A stretch of DNA of 64,000 nt from Mycobacterium genavense ATCC 51234. GTDB lineage: Bacteria; Actinomycetota; Actinomycetes; Mycobacteriales; Mycobacteriaceae. The stretch's first letter is position 1. Each line of letters opens with the position of its first letter. The notes under the pieces were generated by a model. It did no database searches, was not told where the DNA came from, and worked only from the letters and a program-made list of their open reading frames with translations. The translations under genes and the position numbers were made by a program. Below are positions 28,198 through 39,800 of the stretch, one piece after another. The DNA lies in assembly GCF_000526915.1 (NCBI RefSeq), contig NZ_JAGZ01000011.1, positions 62,001 through 126,000 of the forward strand. The letters are read 5' to 3'.

Positions 28198-30657
28198 GTG
28201 GCTTCCGCGTTCCCAGCCCCATTGCTCACTGTCTTCGTCGGCTCGAGGAGGTATGTCGTTGCCCCGGGCCGCGACGTGATCGTGGCCTACGGCGACTGGT
28301 GCGACATCCCGCTGGACCGCCTGGGCTTCTCCGCCCCGCCCCCGCCGACGCCGCAGCCCGATCTGCTGCTGCACTTTGCCGAAGCGCGCTGGGTTGCCAT
28401 CGACCGAAGTCGCGGCGGCATCTTCGTCGACGGGGCCCGGGTTGCGACGGTCGACATCCGCGACGGCCAGGCGATCGCGCTGGGTGATCCGCAGCGCGGG
28501 CCACGACTGGTGTTTCGGCTTGGCGCGCCAGCCGGCCCGCCGGGGCCGCCGCCCGGTCCCCCGCAACGCCTGCCCTACCCGCCGCCACCGCCTGGGCAGC
28601 GGCCGCCGATACCACCGCCGCCGGTCCCGCCGAACCAACCCCCGCCGCCGATGCCGACGCAGCGGGAAACCCAGCGCATGCGGATCACGCCCTCGCGACA
28701 GCCGACGGTCGAGCGCCCCCTTCCGCCGACCGGACCGCCGCCACCACCTCTAATGCCGCCGATGCCGCCAGCACCACCGCCTCCCGCAACCGCCGTACCT
28801 GCGGCACCGCCCCCGCCCGCGCCCGCCGTACCTGCGCCACCGCCCGCGGAACCGCCGGTCGCACCGCCGCAACCGCCCAAAGGCCGCGGATTGATCGAGC
28901 GGATGACGACACGAAAGCTGCGCGCCGCCCGTCCGGACACCACCACCAGTTTTCGCACCGAAGAGCCGAGCACGACCTACCGGTTGCCGCTGGCGACCGG
29001 TGCCCGCACGGTCGGCGTCAACGCCTACCGGCTGGGACTCACCGCCGACGGGCACGAGGTGCTCGCGGAGGTGTCCTTCACCGCGCGTCCGGCCACACTG
29101 ACCACGATCGTCGGCCCGTCGGCCGCCCGTAATTCGGCGCTGCTCGAGATCCTCTCGGGCAGCCGGGCACCCGGCACCGGGCAGGTCACCGTCGACAACC
29201 ACGACGTCTACGCCGAACCCGAGGCCATGCACACCCGCATCGGGATCGTCGGGCGCGAGGAACGCATGCACCGGCGGCTGACCGTCGAACGCGCCCTGAG
29301 CTACGCCGCCGAGCTGCGGCTGCCCCCGGACACCCCGCCCGAGCATCGCCAACGGGTGGTCGACCAGGTGCTCGAGGAGCTGGAACTGACCCCGCACCGC
29401 GCCACCCGCATCGGCAAGCTGCCGCCGGAGCTGCGCCGCTGCGCGTCGGTGGCGATCGAACTGATCACCCGACCCAGCCTGCTGGTGGTCGACCAACCCG
29501 GCATCGGGCTGGACGCCGAGCAGGAAGCACGGGTGATGGCGGTGCTGCGACGGCAGGCCGACCTCGGCTGTGTCGTCGTGGTGGCCACCACGTCGCCGGC
29601 CCACCTGACCAGCTGCGACCAGGTTCTGCTGCTGACGGCGACCGGGACGCTGGCCTTCGCCGGGGCGCCCCTGCAGATCGAGTCCGCGCTGGGCACCGCC
29701 GACTGGTCCGAAGCCCTGGCACGGGTAAGCGCCGAGGCGTTCAGCGCACGACAAAGTCCCTCGGAACCGCCCGAGGTCGCGGCACCCTGGCCGCTGCAAC
29801 GATCACTCAGCCTGACCCGGCAAGCCTGGTTGGTGGCGCGGCGCCAAGCGCGGCTGCTCGTCGCCGACCCCGTCTACACCTTGTTCTTGGTGGTGCTGCC
29901 GTTCGCATTGGCGGCGCTGACCCTGCTGATTCCCGGCGACTCCGGCCTGGGTCGGCCCGGCCTGACGAGCCACAACCCGCACGAAGCCGTCGAGATCCTG
30001 GCCGCGCTCAATTTCTCCGCCGTGCTGGTGGGCACCGCGCTGACCATTCGCGAACTGGTCGGCGAGCGGCGCGTGTTCCGGCGCGAGCAAGCCGTCGGGC
30101 TGTCGACGTCCGCCTATCTGGCCGCCAAGATCCTCGTCGCCAGCGCGGCCGCGGCCATCCTGACCGCGGCCCTGTTCGCCATGGTCGTCGCCGACAAGGG
30201 CCGGCCGGTGCGCGGCGCCGTGCTGCTGCAGAACGCGACCGTCGAGCTGTTCGTCAGCGTGGCGCTGACGGCCATCGTCTCGGCGATCGTCGGACTGGCG
30301 CTCTCGGCGCTGGGCAAGTCGCTGCGGGAGGTTCTGCTGCTGGCAGTGCCGGTGATCCTGGCGTCGGCACTGTTCGCCGGCGGCCTGATCACGCTGGTCG
30401 GCACCTGGGGCTACGACCAGATCTCCTGGTTCGTCCCGGCCCAGTGGGGATTCGCGGCATCCGCCTCGACCGTCGACTTGCACCGGGTCGACGGCCAGGC
30501 CGCCGACATTTTGGTGTGGACGCACTATGCGGGCTGGTGGATGTTCGACGTCATCGTGCTTGCCGTGTTCGGTGCGCTGTGGGCCGGGTTTGCCCGGTAC
30601 CGGCTGCGGCCGCCGGCACCTGCGGCGACTACATCGCGAACAGCAGGAACTGAGTGA
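28198..30657 (+). CDS. FHA-like / ABC-2 exporter protein with degenerate ATPase
   Basis: 819 residues, built like Rv1747. Residues 1-~110 are a weak FHA-like domain (G-I-F-V-D-G-A-R-V...D-G-Q-A-I-A-L-G), ~113-235 are proline-rich, ~270-510 an ABC ATPase-like domain, and ~560-805 six membrane spans of ABC-2 type. The ATPase has lost its motifs: Walker A reads G-P-S-A-A-R-N-S (no Lys), the signature reads P-P-E-L-R-R and Walker B ends V-V-D-Q-P with Gln for the catalytic Glu. It is unlikely to hydrolyse ATP, yet the 2.5-kb frame is intact, so it is probably maintained. GTG 28198 is used. The 3' end overlaps the convergent lipoprotein gene by 29 bases. Confidence 0.85.
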   Translation: MASAFPAPLLTVFVGSRRYVVAPGRDVIVAYGDWCDIPLDRLGFSAPPPPTPQPDLLLHFAEARWVAIDRSRGGIFVDGARVATVDIRDGQAIALGDPQRGPRLVFRLGAPAGPPGPPPGPPQRLPYPPPPPGQRPPIPPPPVPPNQPPPPMPTQRETQRMRITPSRQPTVERPLPPTGPPPPPLMPPMPPAPPPPATAVPAAPPPPAPAVPAPPPAEPPVAPPQPPKGRGLIERMTTRKLRAARPDTTTSFRTEEPSTTYRLPLATGARTVGVNAYRLGLTADGHEVLAEVSFTARPATLTTIVGPSAARNSALLEILSGSRAPGTGQVTVDNHDVYAEPEAMHTRIGIVGREERMHRRLTVERALSYAAELRLPPDTPPEHRQRVVDQVLEELELTPHRATRIGKLPPELRRCASVAIELITRPSLLVVDQPGIGLDAEQEARVMAVLRRQADLGCVVVVATTSPAHLTSCDQVLLLTATGTLAFAGAPLQIESALGTADWSEALARVSAEAFSARQSPSEPPEVAAPWPLQRSLSLTRQAWLVARRQARLLVADPVYTLFLVVLPFALAALTLLIPGDSGLGRPGLTSHNPHEAVEILAALNFSAVLVGTALTIRELVGERRVFRREQAVGLSTSAYLAAKILVASAAAAILTAALFAMVVADKGRPVRGAVLLQNATVELFVSVALTAIVSAIVGLALSALGKSLREVLLLAVPVILASALFAGGLITLVGTWGYDQISWFVPAQWGFAASASTVDLHRVDGQAADILVWTHYAGWWMFDVIVLAVFGALWAGFARYRLRPPAPAATTSRTAGTE

Positions 30658-31749
30658 TCCCCCGCGGTGAAAAGTTGTTGTCGCTGACAAAGACGACCGG
30701 CTGCCGGCCGTCGGCCAATTTCGGCCCCAGCGTGATGCCCTCGACGTTGCCCAGCGGTGACAGGCCCGGCGTCGCGGTCATGTCCACGGCCAACGACTTG
30801 ACCATCGGTGTCAGCGTCACATCCGTCAGCGACGGCATGTCCAATACGTTTGTGGCAGAACCGATCTCGGCCCGGTAGACACGGATGGTCTGCGGCATCG
30901 AATCGGTCCGCTCGATCACCAGAAACGACGTATCCGTCAGCGCGACCAGATCCGAGACGCCGTTCTCGTCGGCGGGCGGCGTGGGCGGTTCCATCGGGTA
31001 GGCGTATTGCGCGGTCGGCATTCCGGTGGCGACGTCGAATTTGTGAACCGGGTCAACACCCGGTGCCCGTCGCCCGTCTCGGGACCGTCGTTGTAACCCG
31101 GGTCCTCCATCGCGGCGAACACCGACCGACCGTCGGGGGTCAGCGTCACTCCCTCCAGCGCCCGGTTGCGCCGCGGTCCGGTCTGCTGGGCGGACATGGC
31201 CAGGTTGGACGGCAAGGTGAACTGGCCCAGGTAGGCGCCGTCGAGTCCCGCGGTCCGCACCCAGGGGTCCAGCAGCACCGGGCCCTCGGTCAGCCGCTCG
31301 CCTTCCGAACTCCAATACAGCCGTTGCCGGGCGCGGTCGAACGCGATGCCTTCCGGGTCGGGCGGCACCACCGGCGGCGTGGTGTTCAGCGCCTGCGGCC
31401 GAAACGGCTGCCCCGACCGATCCAGCAGCGGACGGGTCGCGGTGAAGATAACGCCGCCAATCTCCTTGTCCGACAACGACAATTGCACGGTGTAGAACCG
31501 GGCCGGATTTCTTTCCGAACGGTCGTCGCTGATCACGTAATAGAGCTGACGCTCGGGGTCGTAGCTGAGTGCGGACAAACCGCCGATCACCGTGTCCGCG
31601 AAGGTGGTGCCAAACTCGACCTGCGCCTGACCGAGATAGGCCAGCACCGGGCGCGGCGGGCTCGGCGGAGCCGACGGGCGCGCCGCCTCGCAACCGGCGA
31701 GCAGCCAGGCGATGCAGAACCCGGCCAGCGCGAGCAGCCGCCCCGGCAT
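30629..31749 (-). pseudogene. Phytase-like esterase lipoprotein, frameshifted
   Basis: Starts with a lipoprotein signal (L-L-A-L-A-G-F-C-I-A-W-L-L-A-G-C, lipobox Cys ~20) followed by a beta-propeller-like 'esterase-like activity of phytase' domain: L-S-A-L-S-Y-D-P, D-P-E-G-I-A-F-D, L-E-G-V-T-L-T-P-D-G-R and, after the shift, G-N-V-E-G-I-T-L-G-P and V-S-D-N-N-F-S. The frame changes near 31055, in a run with GTGTTGACC. ATG 31747-31749 shares a base with the VIT gene's stop (TGATG), so the two are coupled. Confidence 0.75.
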
Positions 31750-32471
31750 CAAATGACTGCCGCCACCAGCAGACCCAGCAGGTAGGTGGCGGCCACGGCG
31801 ACCCCGCCGAACAACAGTTGCCGGGTCGCCGCCCACCACACCGGCTTGCGCGTATAGCGGGCGGTCAGGCCGCCCGCGATCAACAGCCCGACCGCACCAC
31901 ACGCCAGGCCGACCGGCAACGACCCGTATCCGAGCAGGTATGGGATCAGCGGAACGATTGCCCCGATCGCGAACATGAAGAAGGACGCCAGCGCCGCCAG
32001 CCGCGCCGACGGCTTCTCGGCGGGATCCAGGCCGATCTCCTGCACGAGATGGAAACTGACGGCCCGGTTCTCGTCCTTGTGGATCTCGTCGGTCGCCGTG
32101 GCCGCCGTTTTCTCGCTCATGCCCATCTCGACGAGCATGTCGACCAGCTCGGCCCGCTCGGCCTTCGGTCGGCAGCGCAGGGCGCGCCGTTCGACGTAGG
32201 CCTCGGAATCGATCTGCTCGTTGGACGTGGTCACCGACGAGTATTCGCCCAGTGCCATCGAGAACGCGCCGGCCAGCAGACCGGCGATACCGCTGACCAG
32301 CGTGGTGTGGGCGCTCTCGCCGGCGGCCACACCGGCGATCAGGGCGCTGTTGCTGACCAGGCCGTCCATCGCGCCGAAGGTGGCCGCGCGCAGCCAGCCG
32401 CCGCTGACATCGGGATGGGTGTGCCCGACGTCCAACGCCGGGTTCTGGGATGGGGTGTCGGGCTGGGACAT
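31749..32471 (-). CDS. VIT1/CCC1-family iron/manganese transporter
   Basis: 240 residues with the VIT family signature: A-A-T-F-G-A-M-D-G-L-V-S-N in span 1, A-M-A/S-L-G-E-Y-S-S-V in span 2, a Glu-rich cytosolic metal-binding region (E-R-A-E-L-V-D-M-L-V-E-M-G, E-I-H-K-D-E-N), then three spans. It moves Fe2+/Mn2+ out of the cytosol. ATG 32471 opens M-S-Q-P-D-T. Intact. Confidence 0.85.
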   Translation of the reverse strand: MSQPDTPSQNPALDVGHTHPDVSGGWLRAATFGAMDGLVSNSALIAGVAAGESAHTTLVSGIAGLLAGAFSMALGEYSSVTTSNEQIDSEAYVERRALRCRPKAERAELVDMLVEMGMSEKTAATATDEIHKDENRAVSFHLVQEIGLDPAEKPSARLAALASFFMFAIGAIVPLIPYLLGYGSLPVGLACGAVGLLIAGGLTARYTRKPVWWAATRQLLFGGVAVAATYLLGLLVAAVI

Positions 32472-32577
32472 GACGACATCTAATCGCATCCCGCGCGCCC
32501 GCACGGCTGATCTCCCCGCCACGCGATCGACACCTGCGGTTTATTCCCGTGGCGGGGATGGCACGTTACCGTCGGTT

Positions 32578-34509
32578 ATGGCGCCAGACACGACAACCAT
32601 CGCCGCACACCTGCGCAACGCGTTGGACGGACGTTTCCGCGACGCGAAGAACCACACGCGGGATGGCTGACCCAGGATCAGTTCCGTCCGCACTACACGC
32701 CGAACACCGTCCTGGCCGGCGCCAAAGTGCTCGAGCAAATGAAGCTCATCGCCGCCGCGGGCATCCCCGACGAAGGCTTCCGCAAGGAGCACGGCGGCAC
32801 CGGCGACGTCGGCGCCACGATCACGATGATCGAGATGCTCGCGATGTCGGATCTATCCCTGATGGTCAAGGCCGGAGTGCAGTGGGGCCTGTTCGGTGGC
32901 GCCGTCGAGAACCTGGGCACCGAGCGCCACCACGAGCCGTATGTGAAAAAGCTCATCAACCTCGAGCTGCGCGGGTGCTTCGCGATGACGGAAACCGGGC
33001 ACGGCAGCGACGTGCAGGCGCTGGAGACGACGGCGACCTACGATGCCGAAACCGAGGAGTTCGTCATCGATTCCCCCACGCCGTCCTCCCGCAAGGATTA
33101 CATCGGCGGGGCCGCCGAGACCGCAACGGTGGCGTCGGTTTTCGCGCAGCTGATCACCACCGTGGACGGCGAGCCGGTCAACCACGGCGTGCACTGCGTG
33201 CTGGTGCCGATTCGCGACGCCGATGGCAACGACCTGCCCGGGGTGACCACGTCGGACTGTCATTACAAGGGTGGCCTGCCCGGAGTGGACAACGGCCGCA
33301 TCATGTTCGACAAGGTCCGCGTCCCGCGGGTGAACCTGCTCAACAAGTACGGCGACGTCGCGCCCGACGGCACCTATAGCTCCCCGATCGAGAATGCGAA
33401 CCGGCGGTTCTTCACGATGATCGGCACGCTGATCCGCGGCCGGGTCACGGTCGGCGGCAGCGCGGGTAACGCCGCTCGCGTCGCATTGGACATCGCTACT
33501 CGATATGCGTTGCAACGCAAGCAATTCAGCGCTTCCGACGGCGACGGCGAGGTCCTGATCATGGACTACTTGGTGCACCAGCGGCGGCTGTTTCCGTTGA
33601 TAGCCAAGTCATACGCGCTGCAGTTCGCCCAGAACGAGCTGGTGTCCAAGTGCCACGACCTGCAGACGTCGGACTTTCCCGACGCGGAGGAACAGCGCGA
33701 GCTGGAATCGCGCGCGGCCGGACTAAAGACGGCCAACACCTGGCACGCGTCGAAGGCCCGAAGCCTGCGGCGGCGCCGGCTACATGGCCGAGAACCGGCT
33801 GATCGCCCTGCGCGTTGACACCGACGTGTTCACCACCTTCGAGGGCGACAACCACGTGCTGACCCAGCTGGTGGCCAAGGAACTGCTGACCGCCTACGCC
33901 GACGACATCAAGAGCATGAGCCCCGTCGACTGGGTACGGTTCGCCGCCAACACCGTCGGCGAGCGCGTGATGAAACGCACTGCGGCCGAAGCGATCATGC
34001 AGACGATCATCGACGCCCGCCAGGACAGCAAAGAAGAGGCCAGCCTGTTCAACCGCGGCACCCAGGTCAACATGTTCGAAGAGCGCGAGCAATACCTGCT
34101 GTCGTCGGTCGCGCGGCGGCTACAGGGCAAGTCCAAGGAGATGTCGGAGTTCGACGCCTTCAACGCCGTGCAGGATCACGTGCTGCACGCGGCGAGCGCA
34201 CACATCGACCGAATCGTGTTGGAAGCCTTCGTCGCCGGCATCGACGGCTGCGAAAACGAAGCGGCCCGTGAGCTATTGGAGATCCTCTGCGACCTGTATG
34301 CGCTGTCGGTGATCGAAGACGACAAGGCCTGGTACATCGAGCACGGCTACCTGTCGACCGGGCGGGCCAAGGCGGTCACCCGCGGCATCAACGACCGGTG
34401 CCGGGCCCTTCGCCCGCACACCCGGACGCTGGTCGACGGCTTTGGCATCCCGGAGCCGCTGCGCTACGCCGAGATGCTGCACCCGGAGAACCTGCCCGAC
34501 GCCGACTGA
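32578..34509 (+). pseudogene. Acyl-CoA oxidase / FadE-type dehydrogenase, frameshifted twice
   Basis: About 640 codons of an acyl-CoA oxidase-like flavoenzyme: G-C-F-A-M-T-E-T-G-H-G-S-D-V (FAD/acyl site), N-R-R-F-F-T-M-I-G-T-L, C-G-G-A-G-Y-M and T-F-E-G-D-N-H-V-L (end of the catalytic domain). ATG 32578 starts M-A-P-D-T-T; the frame shifts near 32665 (before L-T-Q-D-Q-F-R-P) and again near 33755 (before A-C-G-G-A-G-Y). Both sides are well conserved, so decay is recent or the indels are sequencing errors. Confidence 0.8.
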
Positions 34510-34518
34510 CCTACCGGT

Positions 34519-35961
34519 TCAACCACCGTCGACCGCATCGGCAAGGCCGCGGTCGGCGGGCACGTTCGGCGGCCGGCGCACGTATCTGACCCAGGTCAGC
34601 ACTGCGGCAGCGATATAGCCGGACAGGAAGATCCAGAACGCCGGCGTCATGGTGCCGGCGCTGACATAGGACTGTCGCAGCGCCACGTTGATCCCGGCGC
34701 CGCCCAACGACCCGACGCCGGCGACGACGCCGATGACGATGCCCGAGATCACGCGAGACCATTGACGCTGCTCGGTCTCGCTCATATCCAGATGCCGGCC
34801 GCACGTCTGGAAGATCGTCGGGATCACCTTGTACACCGAGCCATTGCCCAACCCGGCCAAGGTGAACAGGGCGAAGAAGCAGGCCACGTAGCCGGCCATC
34901 GTCGCGCCGCTGACCGGCCCCGCGTGCGGATCCTCGATGGTGCCGACCGTGATCAGCGTCGCGGCGACCAGAGCCATACTGACGAAAACCGCGCACGTGA
35001 CGCGGCCGCCGCCGAGCCGGTCGGCCAACCGGCCGCCGTAGATGCGCGACAGCGCGGCGAACAACGGTCCGATGAAGGCCAGTTCGGCGGCATGCAGCGC
35101 GGCCCGGGAGGTGGTCTGCCCGCCGGCCACGAAACTGGTCTGCAGTACCTGGGCGAACGCGAACGAGAACCCGATGAACGACCCGAAGGTCCCGAGATAC
35201 AGCAGCGAGAGCAGCCAGGTGTCGCGGGTGGACACCACCGCCGACAAGATCGCTCGCAGCCGACCCGGCTCCACGCGGTGCTGGGCGACGTTGTTCATGA
35301 AGAACGCGGCGCCCAGACCCGCGATCAGCAGCAGGGCGAGGTATAGGCCGCACACCCAATACGGCTGCCGGTCGCCCGCGGCGGCGATGACGATCAGCCC
35401 GACGATCTGGATCGTCGGCACGCCGAGGTTGCCGACCCCACCGGCGATTCCCAGCGCCGCACCCTTGAGTCGCTGCGGGTAGAAGGAGTTGGCGTTGCTT
35501 GCCGAGGCCGCGAAGTTCCCGCCACCCAGGCCGGATAGCCCCGCGCACACCAGGTACGGCCACAACGGGAGCCCCGGATGAGCAAGCAGCACCATCGCGC
35601 CGATCATCGGGATCACCAACACGAACGCCGAGAACATAGCCAGGTTGCGGCCGCCGAAGACCGCGGTTGCCACGGCATATGTCGGCCGCAAGCATGCGCC
35701 GACCAACGTTGCGGTGGTCCCGAGCAGCAGCTTGTCGCCAGCGGAAAAGCCATAGACCTCGCGGGGCATGAACAGTGCCATCACCGGCCACAGCGCCCAC
35801 GTCGCATAGCCCAGGTGCACGATCACGGCAGACCAGAACAGGTTGCGCCGGGCGATCGTCTTGCCACCGGCCTCCCAGGCCTGAAGATCTTCTGGGTCCC
35901 AGTGTGAGAGGTGACGTGACCCACCCACTCGCGTTGCCGTTCGAAGGATGTTGGCCCGCAC
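34519..35961 (-). CDS. narK1: Nitrate/nitrite transporter NarK1
   Basis: 480 residues, 12 spans, major facilitator superfamily, NNP type. Nitrate signature-like stretches G-L-G-G-G-N-F-A-A-S and G-I-A-G-G-V-G-N-L-G-V-P, and later F-F-A-L-F-T-L-A-G-L-G-N-G-S-V-Y. By position (next to lppP) it is narK1 (Rv2329c). The assimilatory nitrate reductase fusion lies 0.8 kb away in the opposite orientation, so this is probably the importer of the nitrogen source. GTG 35961. Intact. Confidence 0.9.
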   Translation of the reverse strand: MRANILRTATRVGGSRHLSHWDPEDLQAWEAGGKTIARRNLFWSAVIVHLGYATWALWPVMALFMPREVYGFSAGDKLLLGTTATLVGACLRPTYAVATAVFGGRNLAMFSAFVLVIPMIGAMVLLAHPGLPLWPYLVCAGLSGLGGGNFAASASNANSFYPQRLKGAALGIAGGVGNLGVPTIQIVGLIVIAAAGDRQPYWVCGLYLALLLIAGLGAAFFMNNVAQHRVEPGRLRAILSAVVSTRDTWLLSLLYLGTFGSFIGFSFAFAQVLQTSFVAGGQTTSRAALHAAELAFIGPLFAALSRIYGGRLADRLGGGRVTCAVFVSMALVAATLITVGTIEDPHAGPVSGATMAGYVACFFALFTLAGLGNGSVYKVIPTIFQTCGRHLDMSETEQRQWSRVISGIVIGVVAGVGSLGGAGINVALRQSYVSAGTMTPAFWIFLSGYIAAAVLTWVRYVRRPPNVPADRGLADAVDGG

Positions 35962-36023
35962 TGTAATCCCTTCGATACCACTGCCGAATCTCGCGGAATA
36001 CCGGAACTTGGTGTGCGGTAAAC

Positions 36024-36512
36024 CTATTGGTGCGGAATCTTGCCCAGCGCTTGCAGCGTGCCGTCCGGACCGATGTGGAACTTAACGGTACCGATTCCCC
36101 TGGGACAACAGGCTTCGTCGTTCCCGGTCTGCCATCGATACTGAACCGTGACCGCATCGTTGTCGCCGTCGGGCAAAACGGTGATGTAGGGCTTGGAGTT
36201 TGGCGTCGCAGTGCCCAGCGGCCGGTCGTGGTCGAAGAATACGAGCTGCTGCGCAGTCGACTCGGTGGCGATGGTCGGGATGACCTGCACCCAATACAAC
36301 CGGCAATTCTTCGTGTGCCCGCGGCCGATCTCAACCCAACTCGAACCGAAGACCTCGACGGGAATCGCGGCGATCGCCCGGCGCATGGTCTCCGCACTCG
36401 GCCCGTCGGACTCCTTGCAGGTATCCGCCGACCGCGACGCCGGCGATGCGGTTGGTTTCGCGCCGCAAGACACGGCCAACAAGGCCAGAAAAATCACAAA
36501 GTGGTGGCGCAC
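36024..36512 (-). CDS. lppP: Lipoprotein LppP
   Basis: 162 residues; signal peptide ending L-L-A-V-S-C (lipobox Cys ~16), then a small LppP/LprE-type secreted domain with C-K-E-S-D-G and C-C-P-R-G. Matches Rv2330c by position beside narK1. Role unknown. Start ATG 36512. Confidence 0.8.
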   Translation of the reverse strand: MRHHFVIFLALLAVSCGAKPTASPASRSADTCKESDGPSAETMRRAIAAIPVEVFGSSWVEIGRGHTKNCRLYWVQVIPTIATESTAQQLVFFDHDRPLGTATPNSKPYITVLPDGDNDAVTVQYRWQTGNDEACCPRGIGTVKFHIGPDGTLQALGKIPHQ

Positions 36513-36695
36513 AATGTGAGCTTAGCGAAAACTGTGAATGTCCCATTCGTTTGGTCCGAACCCCTGTTCTGCGGGGAAATTCCGAAGACTTCGCGGGTAA
36601 TCTGGCGCTCATCGCGGATCAACGCTGACCTGCGGCTACGCGCTTGACGATGGATTTCTGCGGCATCTCACATTCGAGCCGCCAGCCGGTGAGAT

Positions 36696-36743
36696 CAAGC
36701 CGTAAAACGGCGGAAACATCGGACGCCCGATGCCGAAACATCC
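36696..36743 (+). promoter_or_regulatory. GlnR-box-like leader, copy 1 (upstream of nitrate reductase)
   Basis: Contains GCCGT-aaa-ACGGC (palindrome) followed by GAAAC at 36713-36717 and GAAAC at 36735-36739, exactly 22 bases apart, with GTAAA 11 bases before the first. This is the a-b-a-b spacing of the actinobacterial GlnR box (gTnAC-n6-GaAAC-n6 repeated); both b-sites are perfect, the a-sites are poor. It lies ~60 bp upstream of the start codon. A second copy is at 41034. Confidence 0.5.
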
Positions 36744-36800
36744 TTGACGCACGATTTAGCGGATAGACCGGTGCGCGCTGAAGTTAGGAGGGACGTAGGC

Positions 36801-39800
36801 GTGGCTGCAGAGCACGGTCAAGACACCGTGAACAGCATGTGCGCCTACTGCGGCGTCGGTTGCGGCATGGTGTTGCAGGTCACAACCGATCCGGAGAGCG
36901 ACTGCCGTCACGTTACGAAATCTGTTGGAAACAAAAGCCACCCGGCCAACTTCGGCCGGCTGTGCACCAAAGGCACAACCACCGCGGACATGCTGGCCGC
37001 ACCGGGCCGGATGGATTCGGCTTATTGGCGCGCCGAGCGCGGCGAATCCCTGGCACAGATCGACGTCGACGCGGCGATCACCCAGTCCGCCAAGCGGTTG
37101 CGGGCCATCATCGACGAGCACGGCCCGGATGCCTTCGCCCTGTACGTATCCGGGCAGATGTCGTTGGAGGCACAGTACCTCGCGAACAAACTGACCAAAG
37201 GGTTCATCGGCACCAACCAGATCGAGTCGAACTCCCGGCTGTGCATGGCCAGCGCGGGGTCTGGCTACAAGCTGTCGCTGGGCGCGGACGGACCACCCGG
37301 CAGCTACCAAGACTTCGACAAGGCCGACGTCTTCTTCGTCATCGGCGCCAACATGGCCGACTGCCACCCGATTCTGTTCCTGCGGATGATGGACCGCGTC
37401 AAGGCCGGCGCCAAGCTGATCGTCGTCGACCCGCGCCGCACCGCAACCGCGGACAAGGCCGACCTCTTCCTGCAGATCTCGTCTGGCACCGACCTCGCCC
37501 TGCTGAACGGACTGCTGCACCTGATCGTCGAAAACGGTCACACCGACCCCGAATTCATCGCCGAATTCACCGAGGGTTGGGACGAAATGCCGAGTTTTCT
37601 CCAGCATTCCACGCCCGAGCGAGTCAGCAAGATCACCGACATCCCCGCCGACGATATCCGTACCGCCGCACGCTGGATCGGCGAAGCCGAGAACTTCGTC
37701 ACCTGCTGGACCATGGGCCTCAACCAGAGCACCCACGGCACCTGGAACACCAACGCGATCTGCAACTTGCACCTGGCGACCGGCGCGATCTGCAAGCCGG
37801 GCAGCGGCCCGTTCTCGCTGACCGGGCAGCCTAACGCGATGGGCGGGCGTGAAATGGGTTACATGGGGCCGGGTCTGCCGGGCCAGCGGGTGGTGACCTC
37901 GGCGGCCGACCGTGAGTTCGTCGAGGACCAGTGGGGCATCCCCCGCGGCTCGCTGCGCACCGAGGTCGGCGCCGGAACCATCGACATGTTCTCCCGCATG
38001 GCCGACGGAAAGATCAAGGCTTGCTGGATTATCTGCACCAATCCCGTTGCCAGCGTTGCCAATCGAAAGACGGTGCTGGCCGGCCTGGAAAAAGCCGAGC
38101 TGGTGATCGCCCAGGACGCCTTCCTGGAGACCGAGACCAACGGCTACGCCGACGTGTTACTGCCCGCCGCCTTGTGGACCGAATCCGAAGGCGTGATGAT
38201 CAACTCCGAGCGCAACATGACGCTGTTCCAACCCGCCGTGCCGGCGCCCGGGCAGGCGCTTCCGGACTGGCAGATCATCGCCCGGATCGCTTGCGAGATG
38301 GGCTATTCGGACTCCTTCAGCTACGACTCCGCCGAGGACGTGTTCAAGGAGATCAAGCGCTTCTGGAATCCCAAGACGGGTTACGACCTACGCGGCGCGA
38401 GCTACGACCGGCTGCGCCAGACCCCGCTGCAGTGGCCTTGCCCGCCCGACGGCAGCGACGACCGCAACCCGATCCGCTACCGCAACGACGGTGTCAGCCA
38501 GACTCAGTTGGTCCGCGAGGACGGCAGTGTGCCCAGGTTGGCGTTCGCCACCGCGAACGGGCGGGCGATGTTCTTCGCCCGCCCGCACTTGTCGCCCGAG
38601 GAGATGCCGAACGACGACTACCCGTTCCTGCTCAACACCGGACGGTTGCCGCACCAGTGGCACACGATGACCAAGACCGGCAAGGTCGCCAAGCTCAACA
38701 AGCTCAACTCGGGACCGTTCGTCGAAATCCACCCCGACGACGCCGCACGGCTCGACCTCGGCGATGGCGATCAGGCCGAGATCGCCTCGCGCCGTGGGCG
38801 AGCCGTACTGCCCGTCGTGGTCACCGACCGGGGGTGGCCGGGCAATTGCTTTGCACCGTTCCACTGGAACGACGCGTTCGGCGAATACCTGTCCATCAAC
38901 GCGGTCACCAACGACGCGGTGGATCCGGTGTCGTTCCAGCCAGAGTTCAAGGCGTGTGCGGTTACCGTCACCAAGATCGTTTCCGCCACATCGGATTCCG
39001 TCGTCGCGCCCGAGCCGTCGGTGACCACCGGCACAGCAGATCCCGCAGCTACGGAGGTTACGGAAATCAGCGTGTCACAGGTTGACGCTCTCGCCGAAAT
39101 CCTCGGTGTCGCAAACGAACCGGCGCCCCAGCTGGGTCCGCTGGGCCGCACCTACCTGGCCGGGGTGCTGGCCGGGCTGCGCACGGAAGCCGGCCGCCGC
39201 AACGCCGGGGTGCCCACCCTGCCGCTCAACGCCCCACTCGATACCAACACCCGGCTGTGGGTCGACGGTCTGCTCGCGGGCATGTTCGCCCGTACCGAGG
39301 CGCCGGCATCGATGCCGGCCCTGACGCCGGCGTCGCCCGCCGCCGAGGCACCGGCCGAACCGCCCCCGACCCCCGCTGCCGAAGCCCCGCCGAAGCAGGC
39401 TCCGATCGTGGTGCTGTGGGCCTCGCAGACCGGAAATGCCGAGGAGCTCGCCTCCGCGTGTGCGGCCCAGCTCACCGAGGCCGCACTGTCGGTCGCGCTG
39501 CACAGCATGGACGACTTCCCGGTGGCCGACCTGGCCGCGACGCGAGAACTGTTGGTGATCGCCAGCACTACCGGCGACGGCGACGCACCGGACAACGGCG
39601 CCGCGCTGTGGCGGGCGTTGACCAGTGAGAGCGCACCGCGGCTTACCGACACCCGCTACGCCGTGCTGGCCCTGGGTGACTCCAACTACGACGACTTCTG
39701 CGGGTACGGGCGCAAGCTCGACGAGCGGCTGGCGGAGCTGGGCGCCACCCGCATCGTCAACCGGGTCGACTGCGAACCCGACTACGAGGACGCCGCCGCG

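Noticed and set aside
28560..28890. CCG-rich repeat tract
   Set aside because: It is the proline-rich linker of the FHA/ABC protein; the repetition is explained by the coding sequence.
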